The notes beneath the pieces are model-generated. The model ran no database searches. It worked only from the letters and a program-made list of their open reading frames with translations, and was not told the origin of the DNA. This document shows, one piece after another, positions 30,101 through 45,100 of a stretch of 57,225 nt of DNA; position 1 is the stretch's first letter, and each line of letters begins with the position of its first letter. The translations under genes were made by a program, and so were the position numbers. The stretch lies in NCBI GenBank assembly GCA_030018795.1, contig JASEHA010000001.1, forward strand, positions 1-57,225, given 5' to 3'. The DNA is from a bacterium. Lineage in GTDB: Bacteria > UBA9089 > CG2-30-40-21.

Positions 30101-33100
30101 CTACTATCTGTGCCACAGGGACATCATCAGGGACATCATCCATTAATTTCTATGACATTGAGACCGAGATAATCCTGGTTAGCCCAACCTTTGGGACAGT
30201 AACAACCATGATTACAATTAAGGGTAATGGGTTTAAGATAAATGAGCTTGTCCGAATTGACTTTGGGAATACAACAAGCATTACTGAGGTTTATGCAGAC
30301 AATATTGGTTCAATTACAGCAATATTTACGGTAAATACTCAAGTTCATGGGACAAAGACTATTTCAGCTACAGGTGTTGTCTCCAATCAGCCGGCTGATG
30401 GTTACTATAGAATCATTGCTCGTGTATGGGAGGTTTCGCCAAACAGCGGTACGGTTGGGAAAACGATTACGGTTAAGGGTGATGGGTATTGTGCGACAGA
30501 GATGGTTGCGATACAGTTTGGGACAGAGCTGAATGTTGCACCATTATATCGAGTAACAGAAGACCTAAATGTTACAAATACAGATGCAAATGGTAGCTTT
30601 ATAACCACCTTTGTTGTTCCGGCTCAACCAGCTGGCACAAGCACTGTCCTTGCTCGCAGCTGGCAGACCAATCCACAGCAGGCAGTTAATTATCTCAAGG
30701 TTACAGGGCATATTGTCAGTGTGAATCCACCATCAGGACCAGTGGAAAGAACACAGGTTATTGTCCATGGCAATGGGTTTGGAGCAGAAGAGCTTGTCAG
30801 AATAGACTTTGGAAACACCTCATCTATTGCCATTGTTTCAGCCGATATTCATGGTGTATTTGAGGCAAGATTTACGGTTAATACCCAGCCGGTTGGTATG
30901 ACTACCATTGTGGCTACAGGGCTTATATCAGGGACATCTGATGATGATACATTCTATATCACTACCGGGGTAACATCCATATCCCCAGCAGTAGGTACTG
31001 TGGGTATGAATGTCCATCTTGAGGGGACTGGTTATGAGGCAGATGAGACTGTGCGTGTTGATTTTGGGGATGATACAGGTGTAGTTACAGCTACAGCCAT
31101 GGGAAATGGTATCTTTGCGGTTAACTTTACTATTACATCTCAGGCATGGGGTGATGTGGTGGTTATGGCTCAGGGTGTTAGTTCTGGTGCATCAGGTACT
31201 ATTATGTTTAAGATGAATGAAAACCTGATTATTACACCTACAGCAGGCACGGTTGGAAGCACGGTTTATCTGACGTGTACTGGTTATGGAGTCAGCGAGG
31301 GGATAAAGGTTAGATTTGGAACAACATATCCCATGCTTCAGGGTCAAGCTACTGGACATGGTGTTTTTATTACGCAATTTACCATTAATGAACAGGTTGT
31401 TGGCTCAACATCTATTACTGCTCTGGGACAAACGGTTGGTACTAAGTTTACCCAAATATTTACTATTCGTCCAGAGATATGGGTTAGTCCATTGGATGGA
31501 ACGGTTGGAAGCATTATAATCGTATGGGGCACAGGGTATGGGGCAGATGAGGATATCAGGGTTGACTTTGGCAATACCATAACCATTAATACCGGTCATA
31601 CAGATAATTGTGGTACATTCAGTGTTGCCTTTACTATTAATACCCAGCCTATAGGTCCAACGACCGTTACCTGCACTGGCTTAAACAGTGGGACATCAAC
31701 AGATGCCTTTGTTACTATTAAACGCGAAATTACCGGTGTATTTCCAACCTATGGCTCGGTTGGGGCAACCATTCTGGTTGAGGGGACAGGGTATGATGCT
31801 GGTGAGCCTATTCGTATAGGGTTTGGAACAACAGGGAGTATTACGACAACCTATGCCAGTCTAATGGGATCGTTTAGCGTAACCTTTACCATTGATACCC
31901 AGTTTACCGGGACAAAGACTATCACTGCTCATGGCTTACAGTCTCATGCTGAGTACTATGGCTATTGCCGTGTTATGCCCAAGATCACCCTTGTTTCACC
32001 TGCTAACGGGACAATTGGGACACCGGTATATGTTACTGGTACTGGTTATGGCGAAGGTGAGACGGTTAAGCTTGATTTTGGTACTATTATGAATAAGGCA
32101 AGCTCATGGGTTGCAACGAATGTAGGCACATTCAGCGGCTGGTTTAATGCCAATGACCCACAGGCTTATGGTACCACAACGGTTGTGGTAACAGGACTTA
32201 CCTCGAATGTGGCCACCATCTCCTACTTCTTTATTGGGGTTAAGCTGACAGATGTTGTTCCATCATTTGGAACCGTTGGTCAGGTGGTTACGGTTTATGG
32301 TAATGGATATAATCCTTCTGGCAATATCCATATTACCTTTGGCAGGAGCCCAACAGCTGCGACTACGGTTACTGATGCTGCTGGCTCGTTTATTGTGCCG
32401 GTTACGGTTGATGTACAGGCATTTGGAACAACCACGGTTATGGCTACAGGTGTAGATATCGGGGTATCATCTACTTTCTCTAAGTTCTTTATTATTAAAT
32501 CGAATATCATCTATTATGAGCCGAGTGAAGGCTCTGTAGGGACAGTAGTAACCATCCAGTCTGATGGTTATGGGAGCAATGAGCTGGTGGTTATTGGGTG
32601 TGGGATGAATCCTACCCTTACGACCACCCAAGCCTCAACGAATGGCTCATGGACACATGTATTTACCATGGATACGCAACCCTATGGAACGCATACTATT
32701 ACAGCTACTGGCATGGATAGTAAAGAGGTTAATTATCGACTATTTAAGATTACACCAAGGATTATCCTTGTTTCACCGTCTTATGGTACAATAGGGACAC
32801 AGATAGGGGTGCGGGGCAATGGATATTATGCCAATGATGAATTAAGGGTGTATTTTGGTACTACAGAGGTAGGCACAGAGGGTGAGACAGATATTATTGT
32901 TTGGACAGATAACGTAAGAGGCAGCTTTACGGTTTACTTTACCACAGGGATAAGGCCTGCAGGCACAACAACTATCCTTGTCCGAAGCAAGGGTTATCCG
33001 GGTCAGCGTGATACATCTACATTCTTTATCATTCCCAAGATTATTATTTGCACACCAACACATGGAACGGTTGGCACAACCATCAGCCTTGAGGGTAATG

Positions 33101-36100
33101 GGTATTATGCAACAGAAAAGGTGAGGATTAACTTTGGGACAAATGGAACCATTACCACAGTAACTACAAGCGGAATAACTCAGGTACCATCTCAGGATTG
33201 CTGGGTAGGCGGCACCTTTAGTGTTACCTTTACTGTAGATACTCAACCCTATGGCACAACAACTATCCTTGCTACAGGGCTTGACTCTAACCTGACGGCT
33301 AAGGAACAAGTCTTTATTGAGCCAGCTATTCCGTTTGTCATTCCAGATAGGGGGACGGTTGGGTCAGAAGTAACGGTTAAGGGCAATGGGTATAGTGTCT
33401 CTGAAGGGATTGTGGTTGATTTTGGCAAGTATTTGAATATGGCCCAGGCAATAACCGATATCAATGGTTCATGGACAGCCATATTTACTGTTGATACGCA
33501 ACCCTATGGCACAACAACCATTCGGGCAATTGAAACAAGAACAGGGATTGCAGCAGAGAATACATATATTATTGTTACCAAGCTTTCATTGGTTACACCA
33601 ACACGAGGTACGGTTGGGACGATTATCTCTATCTACTCTAATGGGTATGGTAATGATGAAATCATCAATGTTATTTTGGGGACAACACCATCAATAGCCA
33701 TTACGCAAGCTTCAAGTGAGGGGACATTTAGTGCAACCTTTACCATTGACAGGCAGCAGCTTGGCGATACCTTGCTGCGGGTTGTTGGGATAACTACAGG
33801 CAAAGAAGATACTGGCTGGATAACTATTAACCCGGCCATTCCATCGGTTTCGCCAACAACTGGAACAGTAGGGGCATATGTGACAGTTATTGGCGACGGC
33901 TATAAGGCAACTGAAGGGGTAAGGATTTCTCTGGGTAAGAATACAACTATCTCTATGGTAATCACAGATGTTTGTGGTTATTTTGAGTCTATATTTACTA
34001 TTGATACTCAGGTGTATGGGACAACAACCGTCACAGCTGCTGGTCTTGATTCTGGCACAATTTCATTCAACAGGCTGAAGATTACCCAGGAGATTATTAC
34101 CTTGTCGCCGAATAATGGGACAGTAGGAACAATTGTTTTGCTTGAGGCAAATGGTTTTGGTGCAAATGAACTGCTCAGGATTGACTTTGGAACAGTAAGA
34201 ACGATTACTACAACAAGTGCCAATCTGAACGGCTCATTCTCTACCACGTTTACCATTGATACTCAGAGCTATGGAACAACAACCGTATTGGTTACTGGCT
34301 TAGTTACAAACGAACAGGATATGGTTTTCTTCAATATCAGACCAAGAATAAGATTGGTAACACCTTCATCTGGCTCAGTGGGAACAATTGTTAACCTATA
34401 TGGTGATGGATTTGGTGCAAACGAGGATATAGGGATTGACTTTGGCAAAACAGCAACTATTGTGCAGACGAGCACAAACATCTATGGTGCGTTTAATATA
34501 GCCTTTACCATTGATGTCCAGCATGAGGGAACAACCAGTGTGCTTGCCAGAGGGCTGACATCAAATGAGCAGGCAGGGAATGAGTGTCGCATCTTTGCCC
34601 ATATCACCCTTCTTACACCAAGTGTTGGAACGGTTGGCAGTATAGTTGTTATTGAGGGTGATGGTTATGGCGATGAAGAGGTTATCAGAATCGATTTTGG
34701 GACAACACAGAGTATTACTACTGTTGTGACAACCTTTGACGGCACATTTAGCGTCAGCTTTACTGTAAATCCACAGGTATATGGCTTTACCAGTGTCAGG
34801 GCATATGGCTTGACCTCAAGTGAAGAGGATAGTACCCGGTTTATAGTTACAGTTGATGCGACGACAATTACTCCAAATTCAGGACCCATTGGAACAGTAG
34901 TATTGATGATGGGTGCCGGGTATGGAGCAAGTGAGACCATTCGCATCTCTTATGGTTCAACTAAGACTATTGCTACCTGCACAGCAAATGAGGCAGGACT
35001 ATTTATAGTTAACTTTACCATTGATACTCAAGCATGGGATGTGATATCTCAAGGGTCAAAGACTGTGACAGCATATGGGCTAATAACCAATGCCTCCTCA
35101 TCCCTTACTTATAAGTTAATCCAAAGAATTTTGAGGGTAGTGCCAACCCAGGGTAGTGTAGGAACGCTTGTTTCTATCTGGACCGATGGATATGCACCCA
35201 ATGAGCCTGTCTGGAATATATTTGGCTCATCACCACATGGGCCAACATATTATTCATCTGCAGCAGGAACGCTTACCTCAACCTTTACGGTTGATACTCA
35301 ACCAGGTGGGACAACAACCATTACAGCTGAGGGTAGATTTGGTTCATTTGGTATTGCTCAGAATATCTTTATCATCAAGGGCAGGGTATTGTCTGTTAAT
35401 CCTTCGAGTGGAACGGTTGGGACAAGGGTGACGGTTAGTGGTGATGGTTATGGAAAGGATGAGATGGCTGTGGTTCACTTTGGGTTTACTCAAACCATTA
35501 CCTATGCTGCGGTTAATCCAGCAGGTAAGTACAGCACCTCTTTTGTGGTTACGACCCAGCCAGCAGGAACAACAACCATTACGGTGGTAGGTCCTGTATC
35601 TAATCAGGAGAGTATGGGATACTTCAAGGTAGAGACTGGCTTGACCCTGATTACACCGTTAAAGGGTACGGTTGGTACATTAGTAACCATTGAGGGTTGT
35701 GGCTATGGCAGCAGCGAGGGTATTCGTATCAGTCTGGGAACAACACCAACTATTACCATAGTGACAAGCAGTCCTTATGGCTCGTTCTCAGTAACCTTTA
35801 CCGCTAATACCCAGCCGCTTGGTGGCAGGGTTTTATCTGCCATTGGAATAAATAGCAAGATAGTAAAGAGTGGTATGTTCAGTATTCAGGCTACAGTAAC
35901 AAAAATATCTCCTGATTTTGGGACAATAGGCCGAATAATTACAGTTTGGGGTAATGGTTTTGCCTATCCAGATAAGGTTTATGTGCAATTTGGCGAGGGA
36001 CAGAGGATACCAGTTGGGGATACTGTTGGCAGCGGTTCGTTTATGGTTATCTTTACCATTGATACTCAGGTTTATGGGACAAAGACTGTAGTGGTAGATG

Positions 36101-39100
36101 GGAATGCCACACCACCGGTGTGGGGATATTGTAAGATAGTTGCAGATACAGCCATAGTAACACCATCTACTGGCAGTGTAGGGACAATAGTTACTATTAA
36201 AGGCGGCGGTTATAGCGATACTGAGCCTATTCTTGTTTACTTTGGTACATTTGGTGATGCCATTACCTCTACCTCTGCCGGGATAGATGGTCACTTTGAG
36301 GTTGGGTTTACCATCAATACTCAATCTTGCGGGACAACAACCATAAGGGTTAAGGGATTTGGTGAGTCAGGTCAGGAGACATTCAATAGATTCTTTATCA
36401 CCAGTAATGTGGTTTCAGTCATGCCGACAAAGGGTAGTGTTGGCTCTAAGGTAACGGTTTATGGCAATGGTTATAACTCTGTAGAGATGATTAATATCAA
36501 GTTTGGAACAAATGATTCTATAAGCTTGGTTGAGAGTAATAACTTGGGTGAGTTCACATCTATCTTTGCGATTGATGTTCAAGCCTATGGGACAACAACA
36601 ATAACAGCTATCGGTGCAAGCTCTGGTCAGATAGCACAGAATATTTATGGTATTGTCGGTAATCTTATACAGGTAAGGCCGTCTTCTGGTATTATTAGTA
36701 CCTTTGTTACGGTAACAGGTAATGGATATGGAAAGAGTGAACAGATAGTTGTTGACTTTGGAACAACAAAGACCATTGCTACAATTGTATCCTCACAGTA
36801 TGGGACATTTACCGTATCCTTTACAGTAGATACGCAGAGATATGGACGAAACAGTATCACCGCTACAGGGATAACCACAAAGACCAAAGCCAGCAATATT
36901 GATTTCTGGGTTATGCCAAGGATATACTCTGTCAGCCCCACTATTGGTTCAGTGGGTAGTATTGTGACCCTGAAGGGTGATGGCTGGAGTATTAATGAGG
37001 CAGTGAATTTCTATTTTGGTAATGAATTCTATAAGTATACAGGTGGCAGTGATCAGTCCATTGGGTCTACTCAAACGAGCGGATTTGGGACGTTTACCGG
37101 CAGCTTTGTGGTTGACCTTGAGCCTTATGGGACAAAGAGTATTACAGCTAAAGGGATGAAGACTGGTGGAACAAATGTTGCAGGGAATGAATTCAAGATT
37201 ATTGGTAACATTACCAGGGTTTCGCCTTCCATTGGTACGGTTGGAAGCTGGGTGACCATTGAGGGCAATGGGTTTGACGGTACAATAAATCAAACGTTTG
37301 GAGAGTATTTGCATATTGACTTTGGCAAGGTAGATGACAGAATAGCATTTGGAGAGGTTTCAGCTGTGACGATTGGCAGCTTTATAGCTGCGTTTACTAT
37401 TGATACTCAAGTATTTGGATATACAACTGTTCGAGTAAGGGGAGATGACAGTGGGTGTATCTCAGAGAAGATATACAGGATAATTGGCAATATTACTTTA
37501 GTAACCCCAACAGGCGGGACACTCGGGAGTATGGTGACAATTACAGCTACAGGCTTTGGTGCCAGTGAGAGTGTGTCTGTTGACTTTGGAACAAGTCCTG
37601 CGGTTGGCTCGTCTGTATCAAGCAATGACGGTACATTTACAGCAAGCTTTACTATTGATACCCAGCCTTGCGGCAAGACGACCATACTTGCTTTTGCCAG
37701 TCTATCAGGGGCAATGGCTACACATAGCTGTTATATCCATGGCAAGATAATTGAGGTAACACCAATTGCTGGTTCTGTAGGAACAATGATTACGGTTAGT
37801 GGTGTTGGCTATGGTGTTATGGAGAATGTATGGATTGATTTTGGGAACAAGACACAGATAGAGATTGGACAGACAAACGAGAATGGTATCTGGACAACAG
37901 TCTTTACAGTAGATACACAAATGGCAGCAACCAAGACCATAACTGTGACAGGATTCATGTCATCTGAACGCAGTCAGGATACCTTCTTTATTACTGGCAG
38001 GGTGACTGGTATCCAGCCAACAGCCGGGCCAGTAGAGACAACGGTTACGCTTACTGGTAATGGATATAAAGGGGATGAGGAGATACATATTCACTTAGGA
38101 ACAACCATAACCATTGCCAGCGGTTATGCTCAAACAGACGGCAGTTTTGAAATAATATTTACCATAGATGATAAGCCAGCCGGGACACATACGGTTATTG
38201 CTCAGGGTGTTGATTCAGGTCAGATTGATCATACATGGTTTGTGGTTAATTACGGTATCTCTATCTTAAGTCCGACAAGTGGCACGGTAGGGACACCAGT
38301 AAGGATTATTGGTAATGGTTATGGAACTGATATAGCTGAGAATGTCAAGATTTCCTTTGGAACAACGCAGACCATGGCTGTACTTACTACAAGTGATAGT
38401 GGAAGGTTTGAAGCTATACTTACGGTTGATACCCAGGTTTATGGGACAACTACAGTTATTGCTACCGGACTTAGCAGCGGCAAGGTTAATCAGGTTTATT
38501 TCTTTGTTGTACAGAGGATAAGCAGTATAAGCCCATCTGTTGGTAGTGTAGGGACATTGATTACGGTTAGTGGTGATGGATATTATAAGAATGAATTGAT
38601 AAATGTTGATTTTGGCATAACAACAATAATTAAAGCGGTTTACACGAAACAAGGCGGAGACTTTGAGGCAATATTTACTATTAATACTCAACCCTCTCAA
38701 AATTATGATGGTAATACAGGGACAACAGCTATCACGGCTACTGGGTATAGATCTAAGCTTGTTGATACAGATGGATTTGTGATTATTGGAAATATAACCA
38801 GTGTTACACCATCTGTTGGTACGGTTGGAACAAGGATTACGATTAGTGGTAATGGTTTTAAAGCTGATGAATTAATAAAGATTATATTTGGAACAATAGC
38901 TCAGCCGCAGGTACAGATGACAGATGCAATTGGTTCATTTACAAAGAGTTTTGTTATTAATACCCAACCAGCAGGAATGACTACGATTGATGCCTATGGA
39001 ATGGCTTCAAGGTTAACGGCGTATAATTACTTTGACATTATTCCAGATATAACATTAGTGTCACCTACAACTGGTACGGTTGGTCAGGCTGTGATAATTA

Positions 39101-42100
39101 CTGGTACTGGCTACAGGGCTGCAGAAACCATACATATTACCTTTGGCAATAAACCAACCATTGCTACATGTATAGCCAGCAGTCCGGTTGCAGAAAAGGA
39201 TCCATGCGGAACATTCTCTGTTGTATTTACAGTAAACACCCAGCCAGCTGGAACAACGACTATCATGACCACTGGTCTGGCAAGCGGCTTGAAGGTGCAG
39301 AGGATATTTGATATTACCTGTGATATCTATTACTTTAGTCCAATAACAGGGACAATTGGGACACCTGTCATGGTTAAGGGAACAGGTTATGGCTCAAGTG
39401 AATCAGTAAAGATAAACTTTGGGCATACTCCAAGTATTATGACCCTGACAATAAGTAATCAAGGTTCATTTACAACCATATTTACTATTAATACGCAAAT
39501 ATATGGAACAAAGACAGTAACAACTATAGGCAATACAAGTGGTGAGACATATGATAAAACCTTCTTTATTATGCAGAGAATAAGGTCGCTTACACCAACC
39601 ATTGGCTCTGTTGGGGCATTGGTTGAAATAGTGAGCGATGGATACTATGCCTCTGAGTCAGTAAGTATACTCTTTGGCACCTTGCCTGGTAAGGTGGCTC
39701 AGCCGACTACAAATAGTGATGGCTGGTGTATAGCAACCTTTACAGTAACTACTCAACCATATGGGACAAAGACGGTGAAGGCAAATGGCTTGACTTCATG
39801 GTTAAAGTCTCAGGTTTACTACTATATTCAATCCAGGATTTCAGTGCTCAGTCCAGAGGCAGGAACCGTTGGTCTTATGGTTACGGTTGAGGGCACAGGG
39901 TTTGGACCAGATGAACAGATCCGTGTTGATTTTGGTGATACAATAAGCATTGCTCTGGCAACAACCAGCAATGAGGGTACCTTTGCTACATCCTTTGTTG
40001 TAGATGAACAACCAACAGGCGAGCATCCTGTTATTGCCAGCGGGTTATTTAGCGGGCAGACACATACCAGGGTATTTAGTATCCAACCAGGTATATCTAT
40101 TGTCAGTCCAGACTCTGGTACGGTTGGAACACTGATTGAGGTTGAGGGTAAAGGGTACTGGGCAGGTGAATGGATTCAGGTTGATTTTGGTAAGACCCCC
40201 GATAGAGCCAACGTTGATACAAATACAAAGGGCGGGTTTAAGACAAGCTTTACTATTGATACTCAATCCTTTGGCATAACAACGATTAGAGCTATAGGTT
40301 TGTCCTCATCTCTAACAGATGACGATGTCCTTGTTATTCGTGGTCATATCCTTAATATGACACCAACCATTGGCTCTGTTGGCAGTATAATCAATATTGA
40401 TGGTGATGGGTATGGAGATAATGAATGGGTCAGGTTCTATCTTGATGAGCAATTGTTAGAGGATAAGATATTTACCTCAAGTAATGGTACCTTTAGTGGT
40501 ATATACGTTATTAATACTCAACCTTATGGAACAAAGGTTGTCAGGGTTTATGGCAGTAGTACGGCTGAGATAACAGAGGCTCAATTTACTATTCATGCCA
40601 ATGTTACCCATGTCCTGCCATCCTTTGGTACGGTTGGCAGTCTTGTGACCATTAAGGGGAATGGATATGGAATAAATGAACAGGTATTTGTTACCTTTGG
40701 GACAATACTGGAACCAAAGATTGCCAATACATGGAGTAATTATCGTGGTGAGTTTGAGGTAAGTTATGTTATTAATACTCAAATCTATGGGACAACAACG
40801 GTAAATGTTGAGGGCATCCCATCATTTGAGAAAGCTAATAATTACTACCACATCCGTGAAAACATTACCATTGTTTCTCCAACCACAAGCATGGTTGGCT
40901 CTTTTGTTACGGTTATGGGTAATGGATATGGGTTAGGGGAAGTGATACGGATTGATTATGGGAAGGTTATAAGTATTACTGAGACAATAAGTAATGCACG
41001 TGGTGAATTTAACACAGTCTTTACAATTGATACTCAGAGATATGCAACCCATACTGTGACAGCATCAGGCTTAAACACACCGACATGTTTTAGTTCATAC
41101 CACTTTATTATACCAAAGATTGTGGTTAATCCAACAACCGGTATGTTGGGAACAATAATTACGGTTTGCGGAACTGGTTATGGCTCAAGCGAGGCAGTGA
41201 GGTTAGACTTTGGAACCAGTCCAGGAATAATCTATGTTGATGAGGCATCTGAAGAGGGATCATTTACTATATGCTTTGCCATAGATACACAAAAGTGTGG
41301 TAAGACTATGGTTGAAGGTAGCGGTCAACAGCATGGTGTCCCTGCAAGTGATTATGTTTGGATTACACCAAAGGTTTGGGTATTACCATCAATCGGTGTA
41401 GTCGGTGCAGAGATTACGGTTATGGGTTCAGGTTATGCTGTCTCTGAAACCGTACAGATAGACTTTGGCAAGAGTATAAATATGTTTACAGCCATACCAG
41501 ATGAGAGTGGATACTTTGCTAAGGTCTTTACCATAGATACGCAGGGATTTGGAACAACAACCCTGATAGCCACAGGGCTTTCAAGTGGGTTATCCAATCT
41601 GACAACAATTAAGATACTGGGTAAGATTCGGGAGGTAATTCCAACTACCGGGACAATAGGCAGTTATGTGACAGTTATTGGTGATGGTTATCAGCCTGGT
41701 GAGCAGGTATGGATTGATTTTGGAACAACCATGTCTATTGTTGATCCAGTGGTTGATAATGATGGTGTGTTTGTTAAGGTATTTACGGTTGATACCCAGG
41801 TTTATGGAACAAAGACGATTAAAGCCAGGGGTATTAGCTCTGGTGAGACAGGTGTGAGCAAGTATGTGTTGATACCTAATATTACTGCAGTTATACCACC
41901 ATCTGGCACGACAGGGATTACGGTTACGGTTACTGGTAATGGGTATCAGGCAGGAGAGGTGATACAAATATTCTTTGGCACAGATACTGGGTCAAGGAAT
42001 CCATATTGTGCTGCCTCGAGTTTAGGGACATTCAGCACTACCTTTGTGGTTAATATTCAGCCAGCAGGTGTAACAACCATAAGGGCACAGGGCATAGGTT

Positions 42101-45100
42101 CTGGTCGAGTGGCTGTAAGCATCTTTGGTATTAGTCCAAAAATTGTTTCTGTAACACCAACACAGGGGACGCTGGGTGTCCTTGTTACGGTTAAGGGTGA
42201 CGGCTTTGCACCCAATGAAGGGGTAGCCATTGACTTTGGGACATCAGGGTCAATCACAGAGCTTGTTGCAGATAATAATGGTGAGTTTACCACTATCTTT
42301 ACGGTTGATAATCAGCCTTATGGCTTAACGACTATTGTGGCTGTTGGTAGCAAGACATGTATGCCAGCAGAAAAAGTAGTGTTTGTTATCCGGGGTGTTA
42401 TCCATGTTACGCCTACTGTTGGTACGGTAGGAAGGGTGATTAATATCAGTGGCACTGGATTTGCAGCAAATGCCGGTGTCAGGGTTGACCTTGGTTTGAC
42501 ATCAGGCATTACTACTATCAGCAGTGATGTAAACGGGGCATTTGATGGTGTATTTACTATTAACACACAGTGTTATGGCACAACAACCGTATTGGCTGAG
42601 GCAGCTGATGTGGGGACAGACACTATATTTATTAAACCGCAGGTGGTTAGTGTTGAGCCAACAGCAGGCACGGTTGGCACTATCGTTATGATTTACAGCA
42701 CAGGTTATGTTGCGGGTGAGAGTGTAAATATTGCCTTTGGCACTAATGCGAGCATTCAGACGGCAATTGCCGGTACATATGGGTCATGGACCACAAGCTG
42801 GACAGTTGATGTCCAGGCGTATGGGACAACGACTATTACTGCCAGCGGTATCAGTGTGGCAACAAATGTGTTCCGTATCCAGCCGCAGGTGGTTAGTGTT
42901 GAGCCGACAGCAGGCACGGTTGGCAGCGTGGTAGCGATCTATGGCACAGGCTATGCTGCAGGTGATAATATCACGGTAGCGTTTGGCACCAATGCTGGTA
43001 TTCAGACGGCAATTGCCGGGCAGTATGGGTCATTCACCACAAGCTGGACAATTGATGTTCAGGCGTATGGTACCACAACCATTACTGCCAGCGGTGTGAG
43101 CATGGCGACAAATGTGTTTAGCATTCAGCCGCAGATAGTCAGTGTCTTGCCAGCATCTGGCAGCGTTGGCACAATCGTTACGATTTATAGCACAGGCTAT
43201 GCCTCAGGTGAGACAGTGAATATTGCCTTTGGCACGAATGCCAATATTCAGCAGGCAGTTGCAGGGCAATATGGCTCATGGACAGCAAGCTGGACAGTGG
43301 ATACCCAGAGGTATGGCACCACAACCATTATTGCCAGCGGGATAAGTGTTGCTATGAATGTCTTTTACATCGAGCCAGAGATGTACAGTGTCATACCTCC
43401 AGCAGGCACAGTAGGCAGCCTGGTAACGGTTTCTGGACAGGGGTATCAGGCTGGAGAGATGATTAGTGTTGCCTTTGGATGGACACCATCCATTACCAAT
43501 GCTATTGTTGAGGCTAATGGTGCCTTTGTGGCTGTTCTTACAGCTGATACCCAGCCGCAAGGGACAAGAAGTATTGTGGCTACAGGTGTCAATAGCGGGT
43601 TGATAAGCAGGAATAATTTTGTTATTATCGGTGAGATTATTGGGATTACACTTAAGGCGGCAACGGTTGGAAGCATTATTACTGTTACTGGGACAGGCTA
43701 TGGTGTGGGTGAGGAGATTACCATTGACCTTGGGTTAACCAATGCCATTACAAAGGGTTATCCGCAGGCAGACGGAGTGTTTAATATTCCATTTACTATT
43801 GATACTCAAGTTTTAGGGACAACTACGGTTATAGCCAGGAGTGCATCCTGCTATGATACGACTAATGTCTATATCCTGCCAGCTATCTATGATATTATAC
43901 CAAAGGCTGGCTCGGTTGGCACAACTGTTAATGTGTTTGGCAATGGATATGCGGGCAATGATCAAGTGTATATCAGCTTTGGTAAGACAGAAAACATCAA
44001 GTTGGTCAAGTCACAGAATGTCTCTGCCATGGGCAGCTTTGCAACAACGTTTGTTGTTGATGTTCAACCGTCAGGCACAGTAACGATTACTGGCACAAGC
44101 AGTACATTCGGCTTGAGCGGCACATATCAGTTCCGTATCTGTGGTGAGATTACTATGGTAAGCCCAACAATTGGCTCTGTGGGTACACCTGTCAGTGTGG
44201 CTGGTAATGGATATGGTGCTGGTGAGGATGTCAGGATTGAGCTTGGGGCAGTAAATACCCGGGCAATAGTTATGGCAGATGATAGCGGTGTTTTTGAGAC
44301 AATATTTACCATTGATACTCAAGCGTTTGGGACAAAGACAATAGTGGTTACAGGTATAGGGACAGGCGATACAGATAATGAGCCACTTAGAATATTTGCC
44401 AACATCATTGGGATTACTCCAACAATGGGTTATGCAACCATAATTATCAATGTCAGGGGCAATGGCTATGGCTCAAGTGAACAGGTAAAGATTGATTTTG
44501 GCAAGACAATCAGCCTTGTCTCCTGCTTGAGTGATCAATATGGTTCATTTGATATTACCTTTACCACAGATACTCAGCCCATGGGTTCAAATACAGTAGC
44601 TGCAAGTGGGCTGTCGAGCAATGAATATGCATATACATACTTTGCTATTGTTCCTCAGATAGTTATTGTTACCCCAACCATTGGCACAGTAGGGACTATA
44701 GTCCGTGTTGAGGGCAGAGGGTATCAGTCAAGCGAGGCTGTCAGGATTGACTTTGGCTGGCATTATGGAATTACTCAGACAACAGCATTAGCAAATGGTG
44801 TGTTTAATGCTGTATTTGTGGTTGATACCCAGGAGTGTGGCGGGACAGCGATACATGCTTATGGTCTAAGCTCTAACGTTGAATCAATCAAAGACATTAC
44901 TATAGTTAGTAATGTTGTTCAGGTAACACCATCTCGTGGCAGTGTAGGCACAGTGGTTAATGTGCTTGGCACAGGGTATGGTGATTCTGAGATAGTAAGG
45001 GTTGATTTTGGAACAACAGCATCTATTATAATCACAACCTCTTCTGTCTATGGTCGGGTCTCAGTCAGCTTTACCATTGATACTCAAAGTTGTGGGACAA

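Larger units (their letters stand above)
26563..30183 (+). repeat. Higher-order repeat, partial copy C: 14 domains
   Basis: Units 103-116 follow the order of units 82-95. The strongest matches are 103 with 82, 106 with 85 and 114 with 93. After fourteen units the pattern restarts at 30184, so this copy is seven units shorter than A and B. Confidence 0.7.

Noticed and set aside
42658..43650. Insertion sequence or transposon as the cause of the 246-nt cluster
   Set aside because: There are no terminal inverted repeats, no transposase and no break of frame; the units are ordinary domains with a shorter loop.
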